Part shown: positions 22,948 to 34,265 of the stretch, one piece after another | Layout of the letters: every line of letters begins with the position of its first letter | Position numbering within the stretch: the stretch's first letter is position 1 | Source of the DNA: Aquilaria yunnanensis | Taxonomy: Eukaryota; Streptophyta; Magnoliopsida; Malvales; Thymelaeaceae | DNA length: 64,000 bases | Direction: 5' to 3' | Assembly (NCBI GenBank): GCA_039654915.1 | Contig: CM077599.1 | Location: 8,248,501 to 8,312,500 of the forward strand | The notes under the pieces: generated by a model | The model's database searches: none | Seen by the model: only the letters and a program-made list of their open reading frames with translations | What the model was told of the DNA's origin: nothing | Position numbers and translations under genes: made by a program

Positions 22948-23393
22948 GCTATTCACAGTAGTCACGAGTATGACTCTGGTCAGGTATGGGTACACTATCG
23001 TTAAAAGAGGAGGAAAATTTTCAAAATAGCTGCTAGCATGTACAGTAGTCACTACTGTAGCTTACGTCAGGAGTAGGTACGTGATTGTTGGAAGAGAAGG
23101 AAAATTTTAAAAAGTGGCAGCTATATACAGTAATCATAACTGTATCTCATGTCAGAAGTGGGTACATTATTGGGAGGATAATTTCAAAAGCGACAGCTAG
23201 CATGTACAGTAATCGTGACTTTGGTTCACGTCAGGAGTGAATACATTATTACCAAAAGGGGAGGAAAATTTCAAAAGCGACAGCTAGCGTGTACAGTAAT
23301 CGTGACTTTGGTTCACGTCAGGAGTGGATACATTATTACCAAAAGGGGAGGAAAATTTCAAAAGCGACAGCTAGCATGTACAGTAATCGTGAC
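22948..23393. repeat. ~86-bp tandem repeat upstream of LOG, copy 2
   Basis: Five units as in copy 1, with the same TGACG-type cores on the sense (minus) strand. Candidate LOG promoter region. Confidence 0.75.
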
Positions 23394-23445
23394 TTTGATC
23401 CTCGTCTTCCACTGGCTTTGCGTCCAGTAATGGCTTCAATGCTTT

Positions 23446-23994
23446 CTATGAATCGGTGATTTGCATCTCATCTAGCTTTCTCACAAACTGGCAAACAGGG
23501 TCGTTTAAGGTCAGATTCCCAAGACTGTAACGTTCTCGTTCTTTTTGGAAAATTATCCATAATCCAACAACCTCAAATTGCACTATTCCGCAAGAATGCG
23601 CTTCAAGAACCTCTCGAATATCTTCTAGAGATTCCTTACGCAAGCCATTCTTAATGAATCTTATTCTATCATTACGATTTCTGGTGATCACTCCTGGAGC
23701 ACGACATTTATTGCCGCAAATCCACCATCCACAATTATGACAAACGCCTAGCCTCTTTGCTCTTCTTTTTTTGGCATAAGCGCTTTTACCAAAGCCGGGC
23801 ATACGGGGAAAGAACGCTTCGGGAACTTCACCAGCTGAACGAACCTTAGCTTCAATTAGCCACCGCACATTATCAGGAATGCCTTTGTGCATAAATACTC
23901 TGAATCGTTCACATCTAGCTTGATAAATCTTTTTAAGAACATTTATTGGGAAGGAAGGAAAATACTTTCGTAGGGCGGAAAGAGAAGACTCCAT
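23446..23994 (-). CDS. CRP-C, copy 2
   Basis: 182 aa, ATG at 23994, identical to copy 1 as far as I can see. Basic AKKRRAKR patch followed by CHNCGWWICGNKC, i.e. C-x2-C-x4-C-x3-C. CRP-C differs from CRP-A and -B in having Trp in place of Arg inside the finger. Own TATA box at 24053-24060. Nucleic-acid-binding role inferred from the basic-plus-finger layout. Confidence 0.75.
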   Translation of the reverse strand: MESSLSALRKYFPSFPINVLKKIYQARCERFRVFMHKGIPDNVRWLIEAKVRSAGEVPEAFFPRMPGFGKSAYAKKRRAKRLGVCHNCGWWICGNKCRAPGVITRNRNDRIRFIKNGLRKESLEDIREVLEAHSCGIVQFEVVGLWIIFQKERERYSLGNLTLNDPVCQFVRKLDEMQITDS

Positions 23995-24210
23995 TGATGA
24001 AGGAGGCAAAGAAAGAAATTAGTGATTGTAGGAAACGAAAATAACTAACACATATTTATAGTGATGAAAGGGATAATGCGTTAATTACACTTACAGAAGC
24101 AAGTACATTATTGTCAAAAGAAAAGACAAATGACAGCTTATATGTACAGCAATCATGACTGTGGCTCTCATCTTCCACTGATTTATATCTAGTAATGGCT
24201 TCAATGCCTT

Positions 24211-24759
24211 CTATGAGTCGAGGACTTGCTTCCTATCCAGTTTTCTTACAAGCTGGCAGACAGGGTCGTTTACAGTCACATTCCCAAGACTGTAACGGTC
24301 TCGTTCTTTATGGTAAGTCCTCCACAATTTGACAATTTGACCTTGCACTTTTCCACAAGAATGCGTTTCAAGAGTCTCTCGGATATCTTCCAGAGATTCC
24401 TTACGCAGGCCATTCTTAATGAATTTTCTTTTATCTTCACGATTTGTGGAGATGTATCCTAAAGAGCGACATTTAGTATTACAATTCCATCGCCCACATT
24501 TATAACACACGCCTAGTCTCTTTGCTCTTCGCCTTTTGGCATAACGGCTTTTACCTAAACCGGGCATGCGGGGCATAAATGCATCTGGAACTTCACCCGC
24601 CAGACGGACCTTAGCTTCAATTATCCACTGCACATTATCGGGAATGCCTTTGCGTGTAAAAACTCTGATTCTTTCACATCTAGCAAGGTAGATCTTTTTA
24701 AGGACTTTTATTGGAAGGGAAGGAAAGTATTTTCGCAGTGCTGAAAGAGTAGAATCCAT
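24211..24759 (-). CDS. CRP-B, copy 2
   Basis: 182 aa, ATG at 24759. It carries Glu in the LETHSCG segment where copy 1 has Lys; copy 3 and both paralogues also have Glu, so copy 1 is the derived form. A silent difference is at 24268. Finger and basic patch intact. TATA-like box at 24839-24846. Confidence 0.75.
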   Translation of the reverse strand: MDSTLSALRKYFPSLPIKVLKKIYLARCERIRVFTRKGIPDNVQWIIEAKVRLAGEVPDAFMPRMPGLGKSRYAKRRRAKRLGVCYKCGRWNCNTKCRSLGYISTNREDKRKFIKNGLRKESLEDIRETLETHSCGKVQGQIVKLWRTYHKERDRYSLGNVTVNDPVCQLVRKLDRKQVLDS

Positions 24760-25005
24760 TGATGAGAGAAGAATTTGAGAGATGATGGAAAGGAATTAGT
24801 TATTGAAGGAAACTTAGATAACCGACTGGAAGAACATGCATTTATAGCGATGAAATGGATAACGTGTCGATTACACTTACGGGAGCAAATACATTATTAA
24901 AAGAAAAATGGAAAATTTTAAATATGATAAATTGTATGTACAGTGATTGTGACTGTGGCTCACATCTTCCACTGGTTTTACGTCCAGTAACGGGATTAAT
25001 GGCTT

Positions 25006-25554
25006 CTATGAGTCGAGGATTTGCTTCCCATCCAGTTTTCTTACAAGCTGACAAATAGGGTCGTTTAACGTCAGATTCCCGGGACTGTATCGTTCTCGTT
25101 CTTCATGAAAAATGCTCCACAAACCAAGTAGTTCACGTTGCACAGATCCACAAGAATGCGTCTCAAGAGTCAATTGGATATCATCCAACGAGTCTTTACT
25201 CAAGCCATTCTTAATGAATCGTATTTTATCTTCTCGATTATCAGAGATCATCCCTAAAGAACGACATTTAGTATTACAAGTCCACCGTCCACATTTATGG
25301 CAGACTTGTAACCTTTTCGCTCTTCGCTTTTTGGCATAAGAGCTTTTGCCTATACCAGGCATGTGAGACACAAATGCCTCTGGGATTTCACCTGCTAGAC
25401 GAACCTTGGCTTCGATTAACCACCGTACATCTTCAGGGATTCCTTTGTGCATCAGAACTCTTAATCGTTCACAGCGAACTTGGTAGATCTTTTTGAGGAT
25501 GTTCATTGGGAGAGAAGGGAAATACTTTCGCAAGGCGGAAAAAGTAGAATCCAT
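25006..25554 (-). CDS. CRP-A, copy 2
   Basis: 182 aa, ATG at 25554, identical to copy 1. First cargo gene downstream of the gag spacer. Basic patch 74-81; cysteines 85, 88, 93 and 97. As in copy 1 there is no obvious TATA block upstream, only the shared proximal leader, so it might be read from the LTR transcript or an unseen promoter. Confidence 0.75.
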   Translation of the reverse strand: MDSTFSALRKYFPSLPMNILKKIYQVRCERLRVLMHKGIPEDVRWLIEAKVRLAGEIPEAFVSHMPGIGKSSYAKKRRAKRLQVCHKCGRWTCNTKCRSLGMISDNREDKIRFIKNGLSKDSLDDIQLTLETHSCGSVQRELLGLWSIFHEERERYSPGNLTLNDPICQLVRKLDGKQILDS

Positions 25555-28500
25555 TTTCTAGGAGGAAGTAAAAGAAAGAAGGGGTGAAGGAATCAGTTAT
25601 TATGGGCAACTGAGAGAACCGACTTGAGAGTCACGGAGTACCGTATCCGCCGTTTAACCGGAAAAGTAGATCCTACTTCATTTTGATAGATATATTTTTT
25701 TTTATCCGTTGATCCAGTCCTCGATTATTGAATCCATTGTCCGCTTTTGACAAAGTTTCAACGACAATATTTCTTGATGTCTGCCTTATCTTTGACCACA
25801 GCTATCTCTTATCTTGGATGCTGCTAAGCTGGCATCAATCCTGTCCTTTCAGGTGTAGCCTCGATTATTGAATCAATTGCCAAGCTTTTGACAATATTGT
25901 CTACTTTATCCTTTTTGATATCTGCCTTATCCTTGGCTATAGCTATCTCTTATTTTGGATACTACTAGCTGATGTCAATCCTGTCCTTCCAGGTGTAGTC
26001 TCGATTATTGAATCAATTGCCAGGCTTTTGACATATTGTCTACCTTATCCTTGAATTCCTGATGCGGGTTGGTCCTGCATATTAGCTGTGTATCCAGTGA
26101 TAGATTGGTAAGAGCTGATATTATTGAGATCTCAGCTTATACTGCTGTAACGGTGCGGTGGATGTGTTTCCCATTTGATTCCTATCGTGTAAAAATCATG
26201 CATGCATGATGTGAAATGCATGAATGCAAAGCATGTGTAATTGATGGTTTTTTTTTTTTATTTTTATTTATATTTATTTTTTTATTTTTTATTTTTTTTG
26301 GATTGATCTAGTTCTTCATATCTTTGCTTTACTGGATCCTCTTTATAATTGCCTTCTTGGACTATCATTGAATCTCTTTATGCTTTCCAGCTTTTGTTCA
26401 CTGCCTCAAAAGCCCAACTCTTTTCAAAATCCCCTTTCTTTGACTTGTTCTTGAATTTTGGCCTCAATTTCTTTAAAGTTGGCCCGCCTCATAATTTATA
26501 TCTCTTTCGGGTACTCATCCATTGTCATGGATTTGATACCATCAAAGGCTTTACTTTCAATGTCTGCTTTGCCCATTTTCTTCTGGCCGTGCGGACACTT
26601 GTTTACCCCCATGTTACAGTCCGAATGATTGCTCTTCCTTAGACTCAGGTTCTGATCCATAAGACTTGCCCCCTTGTCTATTGAGCTTCTTTCTTGGCAG
26701 TACTTTTCTTGCGCTTAGTAGAGACTACTTTGCCCCCTTGATTATGGTGTTTATGTGAAAAGAGATATCATCTCGCCTTTGATTTAACAGAAGGTTGAGG
26801 ATTTCTAGACCTTTGTGATGGCACTTGATCGTAAATTTCTCTTACAAGAACCACATCTTATTAAAGAAAGACTCAAGCTATCTCCTTACTTTTAAGTCTA
26901 CATACATTAATGAATAATGGTTTGGCCTTAAAGAAAAACTTTCATCAATTTTCAAAGCTTGACAAAGTAATTTACGGTCTTTGTTTTCAATTAAAATGTC
27001 CTGTCATTCTTCCCTTTCCAACTCGAAGACATAAACTGTGCAAGGCAATAAGGTAGAAACATGATTCACAATAATAGCCTTTTAACTGAATGAGGATGAT
27101 ATCGAGAGGTAAATGTTAGGTGTGAGGAAAGTTAAGTTTGAATGTTTTTTTTTTTTGTGGCAGTCTTTTAGCTGAATGAGAATGATATTAAGAGGTAAAT
27201 ATTAGGTCTGAATAAAGTTAAGTTTGAGTGGTGTGAAAGAAGGGTCTTTTAATACTACTCGTGAGCAAATTTGATTATGGTGAAAAACTCAATAGTGATG
27301 ACCTCAAACTTGCCACTCTTTCCAGAAAGTTAGACCTCATCTGTTGCCCCCCAACTATTGTGATCTTTATGCATGCTTGGTTTGAGGGTTGCTTTTGTGT
27401 TCTAAACCGCCTTTGCAGGTTTTCAGTCTAGAATCCATAGCTCACTTTTTTTCTTTTTTTTTTTTTTTTTTTCTAGTTTGAGCCCTTTTTCCTCTTTTTT
27501 TTTTTTTGTTTTTTTGTTTTTTTGTGTGAGCTATGGTGATAACATACTTGATAACTCTCTTGAAGTGAGATGACTCAAGTGGCCTTGCTTGCTCGTGCTT
27601 GTTCTCAGTTCTTTTTGGTTTTGAATTTTCCCTTGTTGGCTTTTTGGTGGAAGGGATGAACTTTTTCCTTTTCGGAGTTTTTGTTACAGAGAACCGAGAT
27701 CATAGCCTTCTTGAAATGAGATGATTCAAGTGGCCTTACTTGCTTGTGTTTGCTCTCAGTCTCGCTTTTTTTGGTTTTGAATTTTCCCTTGTTGGCTTTT
27801 TGATGGAAGGGATGAACTTTTTCCCTTTTTTTTTTTTGGAGTTTGTGTTATGGAGAACCGAGATCATAGCCTTCTTGAAGTAAGATGACTCAAGTGGCTT
27901 TATTTGCTTCTCAGTCTCTTTTTTTTTTTGGATTTTTTTTTCTTGTTTGGATTTTCTCTTTAATGGCTTTTGATGGAAGGGAGGAACTTCTTTCCTTTGT
28001 TGGAATTTGTGTTGTGGAAAACTGAGAATTTTTTTTTTGTATTGAGCATTTGTGAGAATTGGGAGGCCACTGAAGTCATTTAATATGAGAGCTAACTTCT
28101 TTGGAAGTTAATCCCGGACTCCTTGCAAGGATGTTGATAACCACTGTGAATTCTTTTTTAGGGTTGAGGTGCAACATTTGGAATCCTTCTTACTAGATTT
28201 GGTAGCACTTTGAAGATCATTACTATCAAATCTCCCTTAACTTTTATTTTCACCCACGAGTAGTATTGTTTACAAAGTAAAGTGTGATGGTAATAATGGA
28301 TAGTATAATGGCAAAGAGTGAGAGATAGATGTAAGAAAAATGAAATTTTTGGTAGAAAGTGGTAGAATATGTGGATGTAAAAATGAAATTTTAGTAAAAA
28401 GTGGTAGAATGCACACATTACATCTTTTTGTTGTACCAAGAAAAAGAATACCAGGTGCCCATTTAACAAAGACTACACCCTAGATTCTGGACTAAATCTA

Positions 28501-28679
28501 GGAGATTTTTACTATTAGATTACTTTGGCAAGCTATCAAAGATACAAGTTTATTCAAAGGATTCCTTGTCATTCAAAAATGTGTGCGAACTGTTAGGTCA
28601 GATCTGACTTGGAGGCCTTCCAAAGTCAATGTAATTCTAGCTCGAAATCTTCACTTTTCAATTATCAATCACATCGGGC
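25555..28679. other. Spacer between CRP-A and gag, copy 2
   Basis: Same layout as the copy-1 spacer: ~143-bp repeats at 25714-26058, ~150-165-bp repeats at 27552-28018, poly-T runs. One substitution from copy 1 (25694 A, 11806 T). No pol coding sequence. Confidence 0.7.
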
Positions 28680-29504
28680 CTAGCAACTTGGACTTGGTTT
28701 TGCTTGATGAGGCGGCAATGGATTGTGGGTGACATTTGGCTCATCGGAAAAGTCCAACCACTTTGACTCGATTAATTGTTGAACTATACGCTTCAATGCC
28801 ATGCAGTTTTCCAAGCCATGGCCTGGAACGCCATCATGATATGGGCAGGTAATGTTAGGGTCATACCACCTTGGATATGGGGGTTTGAATGGCTTTGTAG
28901 GAATTGGACGGATAAATTGTCTTTCGATGAGTTTTGGGTATAACTCGGTATAAGTTATGGAAATTGGTGTGAAAACTTCTCTTGGTTTTGGTGCAGGTAC
29001 TGGAGGAGTAGGAGCAGGTGGCCATGACTGATTAGGTCTGTTAAAAGGATAATTGTTGGGCCTATTGGAAGGATAATCATTGGGCCCATTGGCAAAATAG
29101 GATAGGCGAGGTCCGATAGCCACAGTATCCACGAGGGGAATCCTTCTTCTGCGTCCTATTTGTTGTACTTCGTCATCTTTTCTTCTAGATGGTCCTCCTC
29201 TTTTCATAGGATTATTAAAGGATTCAGTAATATTCCCAGTCCTAATCTCATGCTCGATTTTTTCTCCAGACATGACAATGTTAGAAAAATTAGTTGCCGA
29301 ATTGCCAAGGTGTTCGTCATAATATAGGTACTTCAGTGTCTGGACAAACAAAGTGACCATTTCTCTTTCTGTCATGGGTGGCTGAACTTGTGCTTCTTGA
29401 ATTGCTTTCGCCTTGATTAACTCGATCAATTGTCTCATTTGTTCGGCCATACTTTCTATCTTGGACTCTATCTTTATGAGACGTCTTTCGATTTGTTCTG
29501 CCAT
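28680..29504 (-). pseudogene. gag: Internally deleted Tat/Ogre-like gag, copy 2
   Basis: 274 codons with the same two deletions as copy 1, so the deletions predate the tandem duplication. It keeps an open frame of N-terminal coil, partial capsid tail, a short proline-rich RPNxYP region (two to three units against about six in copy 3) and one C/H knuckle. Confidence 0.85.
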
Positions 29505-30571
29505 TAATCTTATTTGGAGCCGAGTTGAATATCAGTGTCGAGGTCCAATTTTATCCTTTTAAAAGTAAGATATATTTTATTAGATCCTATGTGTATGTGA
29601 TTGATGCAATGGATGCATGTAGGAAAAATGAGATTATGTTTTTATCAGACTTTGTATGCACATGATTGATGTAATGGATGTATGCAACGAGATTATGTTT
29701 TTATCAGACTTTATATGCACGTGATTAATGTAATGGATGTATGCAATGAGATTATGTTTTTATCAGACTTTATATGCACGTGATTAATGTAATGGATGTA
29801 TGCAATGAGATTATGTTTTTATCAGACTTTGTATGCACGTGATTAATGTAATGGATGTATGCGATGAGTGAATTTGATTATCCACTATCGTGGAACTTCA
29901 AAACTTTTAGTTGTCATTATAAAGACCAAAAAGTTAGTATAATTTGATGCGTGGTTTTAATGCATGAAGAATAATTGCACAAGAAAGATAAGGTTATTAA
30001 TAAGTTAAATAGCAATTAACAACTCATAAAGTATTATGGATAAACAAGTTAAAACCATACGAAGGAAAGTGTATAGTAACAACACAGCATAACAAGGATA
30101 TGCTTATGGTGTTGGTAAAAATGGTAGAAATTCTATGGTCAGTTCTATGGTTAAGTGGGGAGTTCTATATGCATAAGGTGGCTTATCAAAAAGGCAAGGG
30201 ATAGTTCCCGAATCCCATCACTAAATCATAGTGACGGCCCGATTCCTTACCCTCTAGGGTTAATGTAAGGAATGGATTAATTCGAGTCGTAGCTTTTCGT
30301 GGGCCCATGCAGAGACTAACCGTCTCAGAAGGCAATACACTACTTTGCTACTTTGAAACCGGTGAAGGCTTGGAGACCGTGGCCTCACAAGGACAGCAAC
30401 ACCAATTCCGTTTAGAAAGAATCGTGTTTGATTTAAGGAAGCTCGGGTATAGAGCTTCATATTGTGAATGCATTATGCATGTTTAGAATAAGTAAATATA
30501 ACATATAAATCCACATAATAAGCAAAGTAAATCAAAACAAATCAACTTTAGGCTCGACTCACTAACGTGGA
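29505..30571. other. 5' leader of copy 2
   Basis: Same as copy 1: ~59-bp tandem repeats at about 29578-29863 and the conserved 66-codon minus-strand frame at 30260-30460. Confidence 0.6.
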
Positions 30572-30590
30572 GTCCCCAGTGGAGTCGCCA
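30572..30590 (-). other. Primer binding site, copy 2
   Basis: Minus strand TGGCGACTCCACTGGGGAC, three bases inside LTR 3. Same sequence in copies 1 and 3. Confidence 0.8.
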
Positions 30591-30593
30591 AGC

Positions 30594-33064
30594 TGTGGCA
30601 ACGTGCGGGCCGTTTTCGGGAGTCGCCACCAATCAGTTTTCTTAGGTCGATTGGTCACCTTAAAATTGGTCTGCGAGAGTTCGGGGATCGGGAGTACGGT
30701 TACGCTAAAACAACTTTGTTATAGCGCCCAAAATTGGCACCTTAGTTGATTTTAATTTTGTTTCACTTTGCTTTTAAATAAATTTCAGTTAATTTTCAAT
30801 CTAGAATTTTTAACTGAATTAATCGAAATGTGGATTTTTAAGTTAATTTGTATAAAATTTTATACTTCCGAACCATGGACTCTGCCGAGTCATTTGGACA
30901 CGGAAGATTTTGATTCCGAACCATGGACTCTGCCGAGTCATTTGGACACGGAATTTGGTGAAATTTTAAACAATTTTATCCATATTGTAAAAATATGGAT
31001 TTTTTTATCTTTTTATTTAATTTATTTATTTTAAAAAGTTTGATATTTTCCAAACCGTAGATCCTGCCGAATCATCCGGATATGGAAATTAAATTTAATT
31101 TATTGTTAGTTATATAATTATTACTTTTATGGAATTAATTATTAGTTTAATTACTAATTCGTAATTCTTTTTGTTATAGAATTTTTAGATAAAAAAATTT
31201 TATTTTTTATTTTCTTTCTTTTCTTTTCTCTCTTTTCTTTCTTATATTTTTCTTTTCTTTTTGATTTAATCTTTCTTTTCTTTTCTTTCTTTTCTTTCTT
31301 TTCTTTCTTTTCTTATCTTTCTTATCTTTTTCTTATCTTTCTTTTCTTTTCTTTTTCTTGTCTTTCTTATCTTTTTCTTATCTTGTTTTAATTTTCTTTT
31401 TGTTTTCTTGTTTAATGAAAAATATTTATTATTTTAGTGGATTTAAAAGTTATATTTTAAATAAATCAGTAAAATATAAAGTCTTAATTTTCATGTATTT
31501 TTTTTTAAACAGGTTTTATTTTTATTTTTTTATTATTTTTACTGGATAAAAATAACTATTAAAATTAATTTTAACTTTTTGTTATCTTTAAAGAATTAAA
31601 AACATGTATATAAAAATAAAAATAATTGGCTTTTTTAAAAATGATTTTTATTAGCCTTAATAATTAATTACAAAATAATCTTCTTTTAATTTTCATTTAT
31701 TTATTAATTAGTAAAGGGTAAAGGTGAATTAAATAAAAAAATTATATAAAGAAAAAAAATTAATAATAATAAAGTGGGGCTTTTTGGCCATCCACTTTAA
31801 AAATAATAATAAATGTTAGCAAAGTTAATTAAATTAATTGTTAAACAACAATAATAAAAATTTAGTCAAGTTAATTAAATTAATTAATTAACAACAATAA
31901 CAAAAAGTTAGCCAAGTTAATTAAATTAATTAATTAACAACAATAATAAAAAGTTAGCCAAGTTAATTAAATTAATTAATTAACAACAATAATAAAAAGT
32001 TAGCCAAATTAATTAAATTAATTAACAACAATAAATAAAAAGTTAGCCAAATTAATTAAATTAATTAACAACAATAAATAAAAGTTAATTAATTGTTAAC
32101 AACAATTATAAAAGTTAGTAATAATGCAAAAATTAAAAGGTTAGTAACAATAATAGTATTAAAAGTTAGTTGTTAGTAAGTTAATAACAACAATAAAAAA
32201 AAGGGGTTAGTAATAAACAAATAATAAACAAACAAGTAAAAATTAAAAGGGTTAGTAATTAATTCTGCAAGAATAAAATACAAAGTTAGTGACCAAAGTG
32301 AAAGAAATTGAAAAGATGAAGGATTAAATGAGAGTTGTACCCTTGATTTTAAATTCTGAATTCTGAGAAATGGAAACAGAGGGCGCGCGACGGGGGGAAG
32401 AAGATGGCTTAATCGTCAAAATGAAAAGTTTTGAGATTTTCTGAGGAAAGGAAGGAGAGCTAGGGACTAAGGCTGTAATTTTTTCTATTTTAAAAACGGA
32501 GCTCTAAGCTTTTCTTTCTATTTTTCTCTGTGTTCAGCACAAAATTTGGGGGGCTATTTATAGAGGAAGTTTGGCTGAACTGTTGATGGATAAATTAATA
32601 AAAAATTTCAAACTTATCTTTTAAATTGGTAAAATGACAATTTTAGTCCTTTACGTCTCTCAGCCTCAGGATAAGTTCCTGAAGCTTCTGATTTTGACAA
32701 TTTTGTCGTTTTCTGTCAATTTGAGCCAAAAACGTCGGCAGGCTCAAAATTTTATGTGACAAACTACCAAATGCTCCTGGAACTTTTAGAATTTGTCAAT
32801 TTTTTCCGAAACTTCTCAATTTTGTCATTTTTACCTCAAACTTTTAATTTTTTGTCATTTTTTTCATGAAATTTTATTTTATTTCAAACATACACATATT
32901 CACACATATATCATTTTAAATCAAATTTTCACAAAACAAAAATATATTTTAAACTAATTAAATTTTTTTTAATAATAATAGTAATATATTTTTTTTTAAA
33001 TTAATTTTTTTAATAAAATTTTTTTCAAAATTTTAAAACACCCGGACGAAATTGGGTGTCAACA
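30594..33064 (-). repeat. LTR 3 (outer 5' LTR in element sense)
   Basis: 2471 bp, matching LTR 1 at all positions compared by eye. It drives the element in sense (minus) from the TATA box at 32554-32563. Hairpin cluster 30866-31087, pyrimidine tract 31191-31396, AT-rich array 31806-32106. Confidence 0.92.
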
Positions 33065-33069
33065 AAAAT
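33065..33069. repeat. 5-bp target-site duplication (right), AAAAT
   Basis: Directly follows the LTR 3 terminus and matches 2813-2817. Confidence 0.88.
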
Positions 33070-34257
33070 ATATGTTTTTTCTATTTATTTTTAGTGTGAA
33101 ATTATAAGCTCTTATATCTTTTGATTATTTTATTCTAAAAAAACTAGAATTAGTATATTTTTAGGCAATCCACCTTGAAAAGTGAGAGATAACCTTTTAA
33201 TTTTTTTTTAAAAAAATTAACTAAATATCTTTATATTTTACTATTCAAAATTTATTTTTGAAGTTTCTAAGTAATTTTAAAGACTTATTCAATCTAAAGT
33301 TAAATACAAAGTATATATGTTTAGTGACTACAGAAATACTTTATTTTGAAAATCAATAAAGTTCGATAACTTGCTTGAAATTAAAACTAAAGATTGCTCA
33401 AAGTAATATTTATTTGTACGTATACTATTAGGAATTAACTCAAATAATTTTTATTTAGATCTGTCACTAAAACTTAACCTCGCCACTATCTCAACGTACC
33501 ACTATCATCTTACTGCATTCTCTTCCATACCGCTCGTGCTCACCCTCGAGAAAAAAAAACTGGCCTTGACACTGGTTTTTTAAATAAATAAAATGATTTA
33601 GGAAAGGTATGGGTAGGATATTTTGTAAAATTAGTTAAACTCGTACTCTACCTATGTCTTTCTAACAGGTCCAAATTTGAGGAGGGTAGCTCAATTTTTG
33701 AGATAGCTATATGTTAGCTAAAATGATAGTGACACTGATTAAAGTGATGGCTTCCATGTCACTATTTAAATTCTAAAGCCCAAAATGAGAGAAATGAAAG
33801 ATTCAAAGAGCCTATCTGAAAAATTATGGCACTTGAAATTAGGGTTCTTAATGAACAGAGCTTTTATTGAGCTATTCAAACTCCAACTTAAATTTATAGT
33901 TAACGAACCGAGCCTATAAAGATTTGAGCTCGTGCTGACTTTGACCTTCAAATCCCTTATCAAAGTGAGCCCAAATATGCTAATGTTCGATTTGATAGAT
34001 TTTCGAGTCTATCAAACCTTATATAATATTAATTAATATTAATATGATGTTTGAAGTGAGCTCGAGCTCAAGCAGGCCTTGTCGAGCTCGAGATATCTTT
34101 TCAAACTCAAACTCAAGTCCACCTCTTCACTTTTTGAGCTGACCTCGAACCTGATGCATTCAGGTTCAATTCGAGTCGATACCTCCCATCCTCGGAGGTG
34201 CATTAGTGGGCAGAGAAAAACAAGCTCCTTGACAATCTCAGGATGTAAAGTACAACA
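33070..34257. other. Intergenic DNA, nothing recognised
   Basis: AT-rich sequence with short chance frames on both strands. No exon, RNA gene or transposon end that I can support. Confidence 0.5.
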
Positions 34258-34265
34258 GTATAAGT
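34258..34265. repeat. 8-bp target-site duplication (left), GTATAAGT
   Basis: Identical to 36762-36769 and flanks the hAT-like element. 8 bp is the hAT hallmark. Confidence 0.85.

Larger units (their letters stand above)
2818..33064 (-). mobile_element. Tandem LTR retrotransposon complex (LTR-int-LTR-int-LTR), Tat/Ogre-like, gag-only, with LOG/CRP cargo
   Basis: Two complete internal regions (5289-16705 and 19177-30593, both 11,417 bp) share the middle LTR. Period is exactly 13,888 bp. In element sense the order on the minus strand is: LTR, primer site, leader, truncated gag, ~3-kb spacer with tandem repeats, CRP-A, CRP-B, CRP-C, LOG, hairpin array, polypurine tract, LTR. Comparing copies by eye I found only about six substitutions (7889/21777, 8789/22677, 10380/24268, 10481/24369, 11806/25694, and LTR position 16723). 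No pol domains are visible in any frame. One AAAAT duplication flanks the whole, which fits unequal recombination between LTRs after a single insertion. An assembly duplication is possible but is argued against by the substitutions. Confidence 0.9.
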
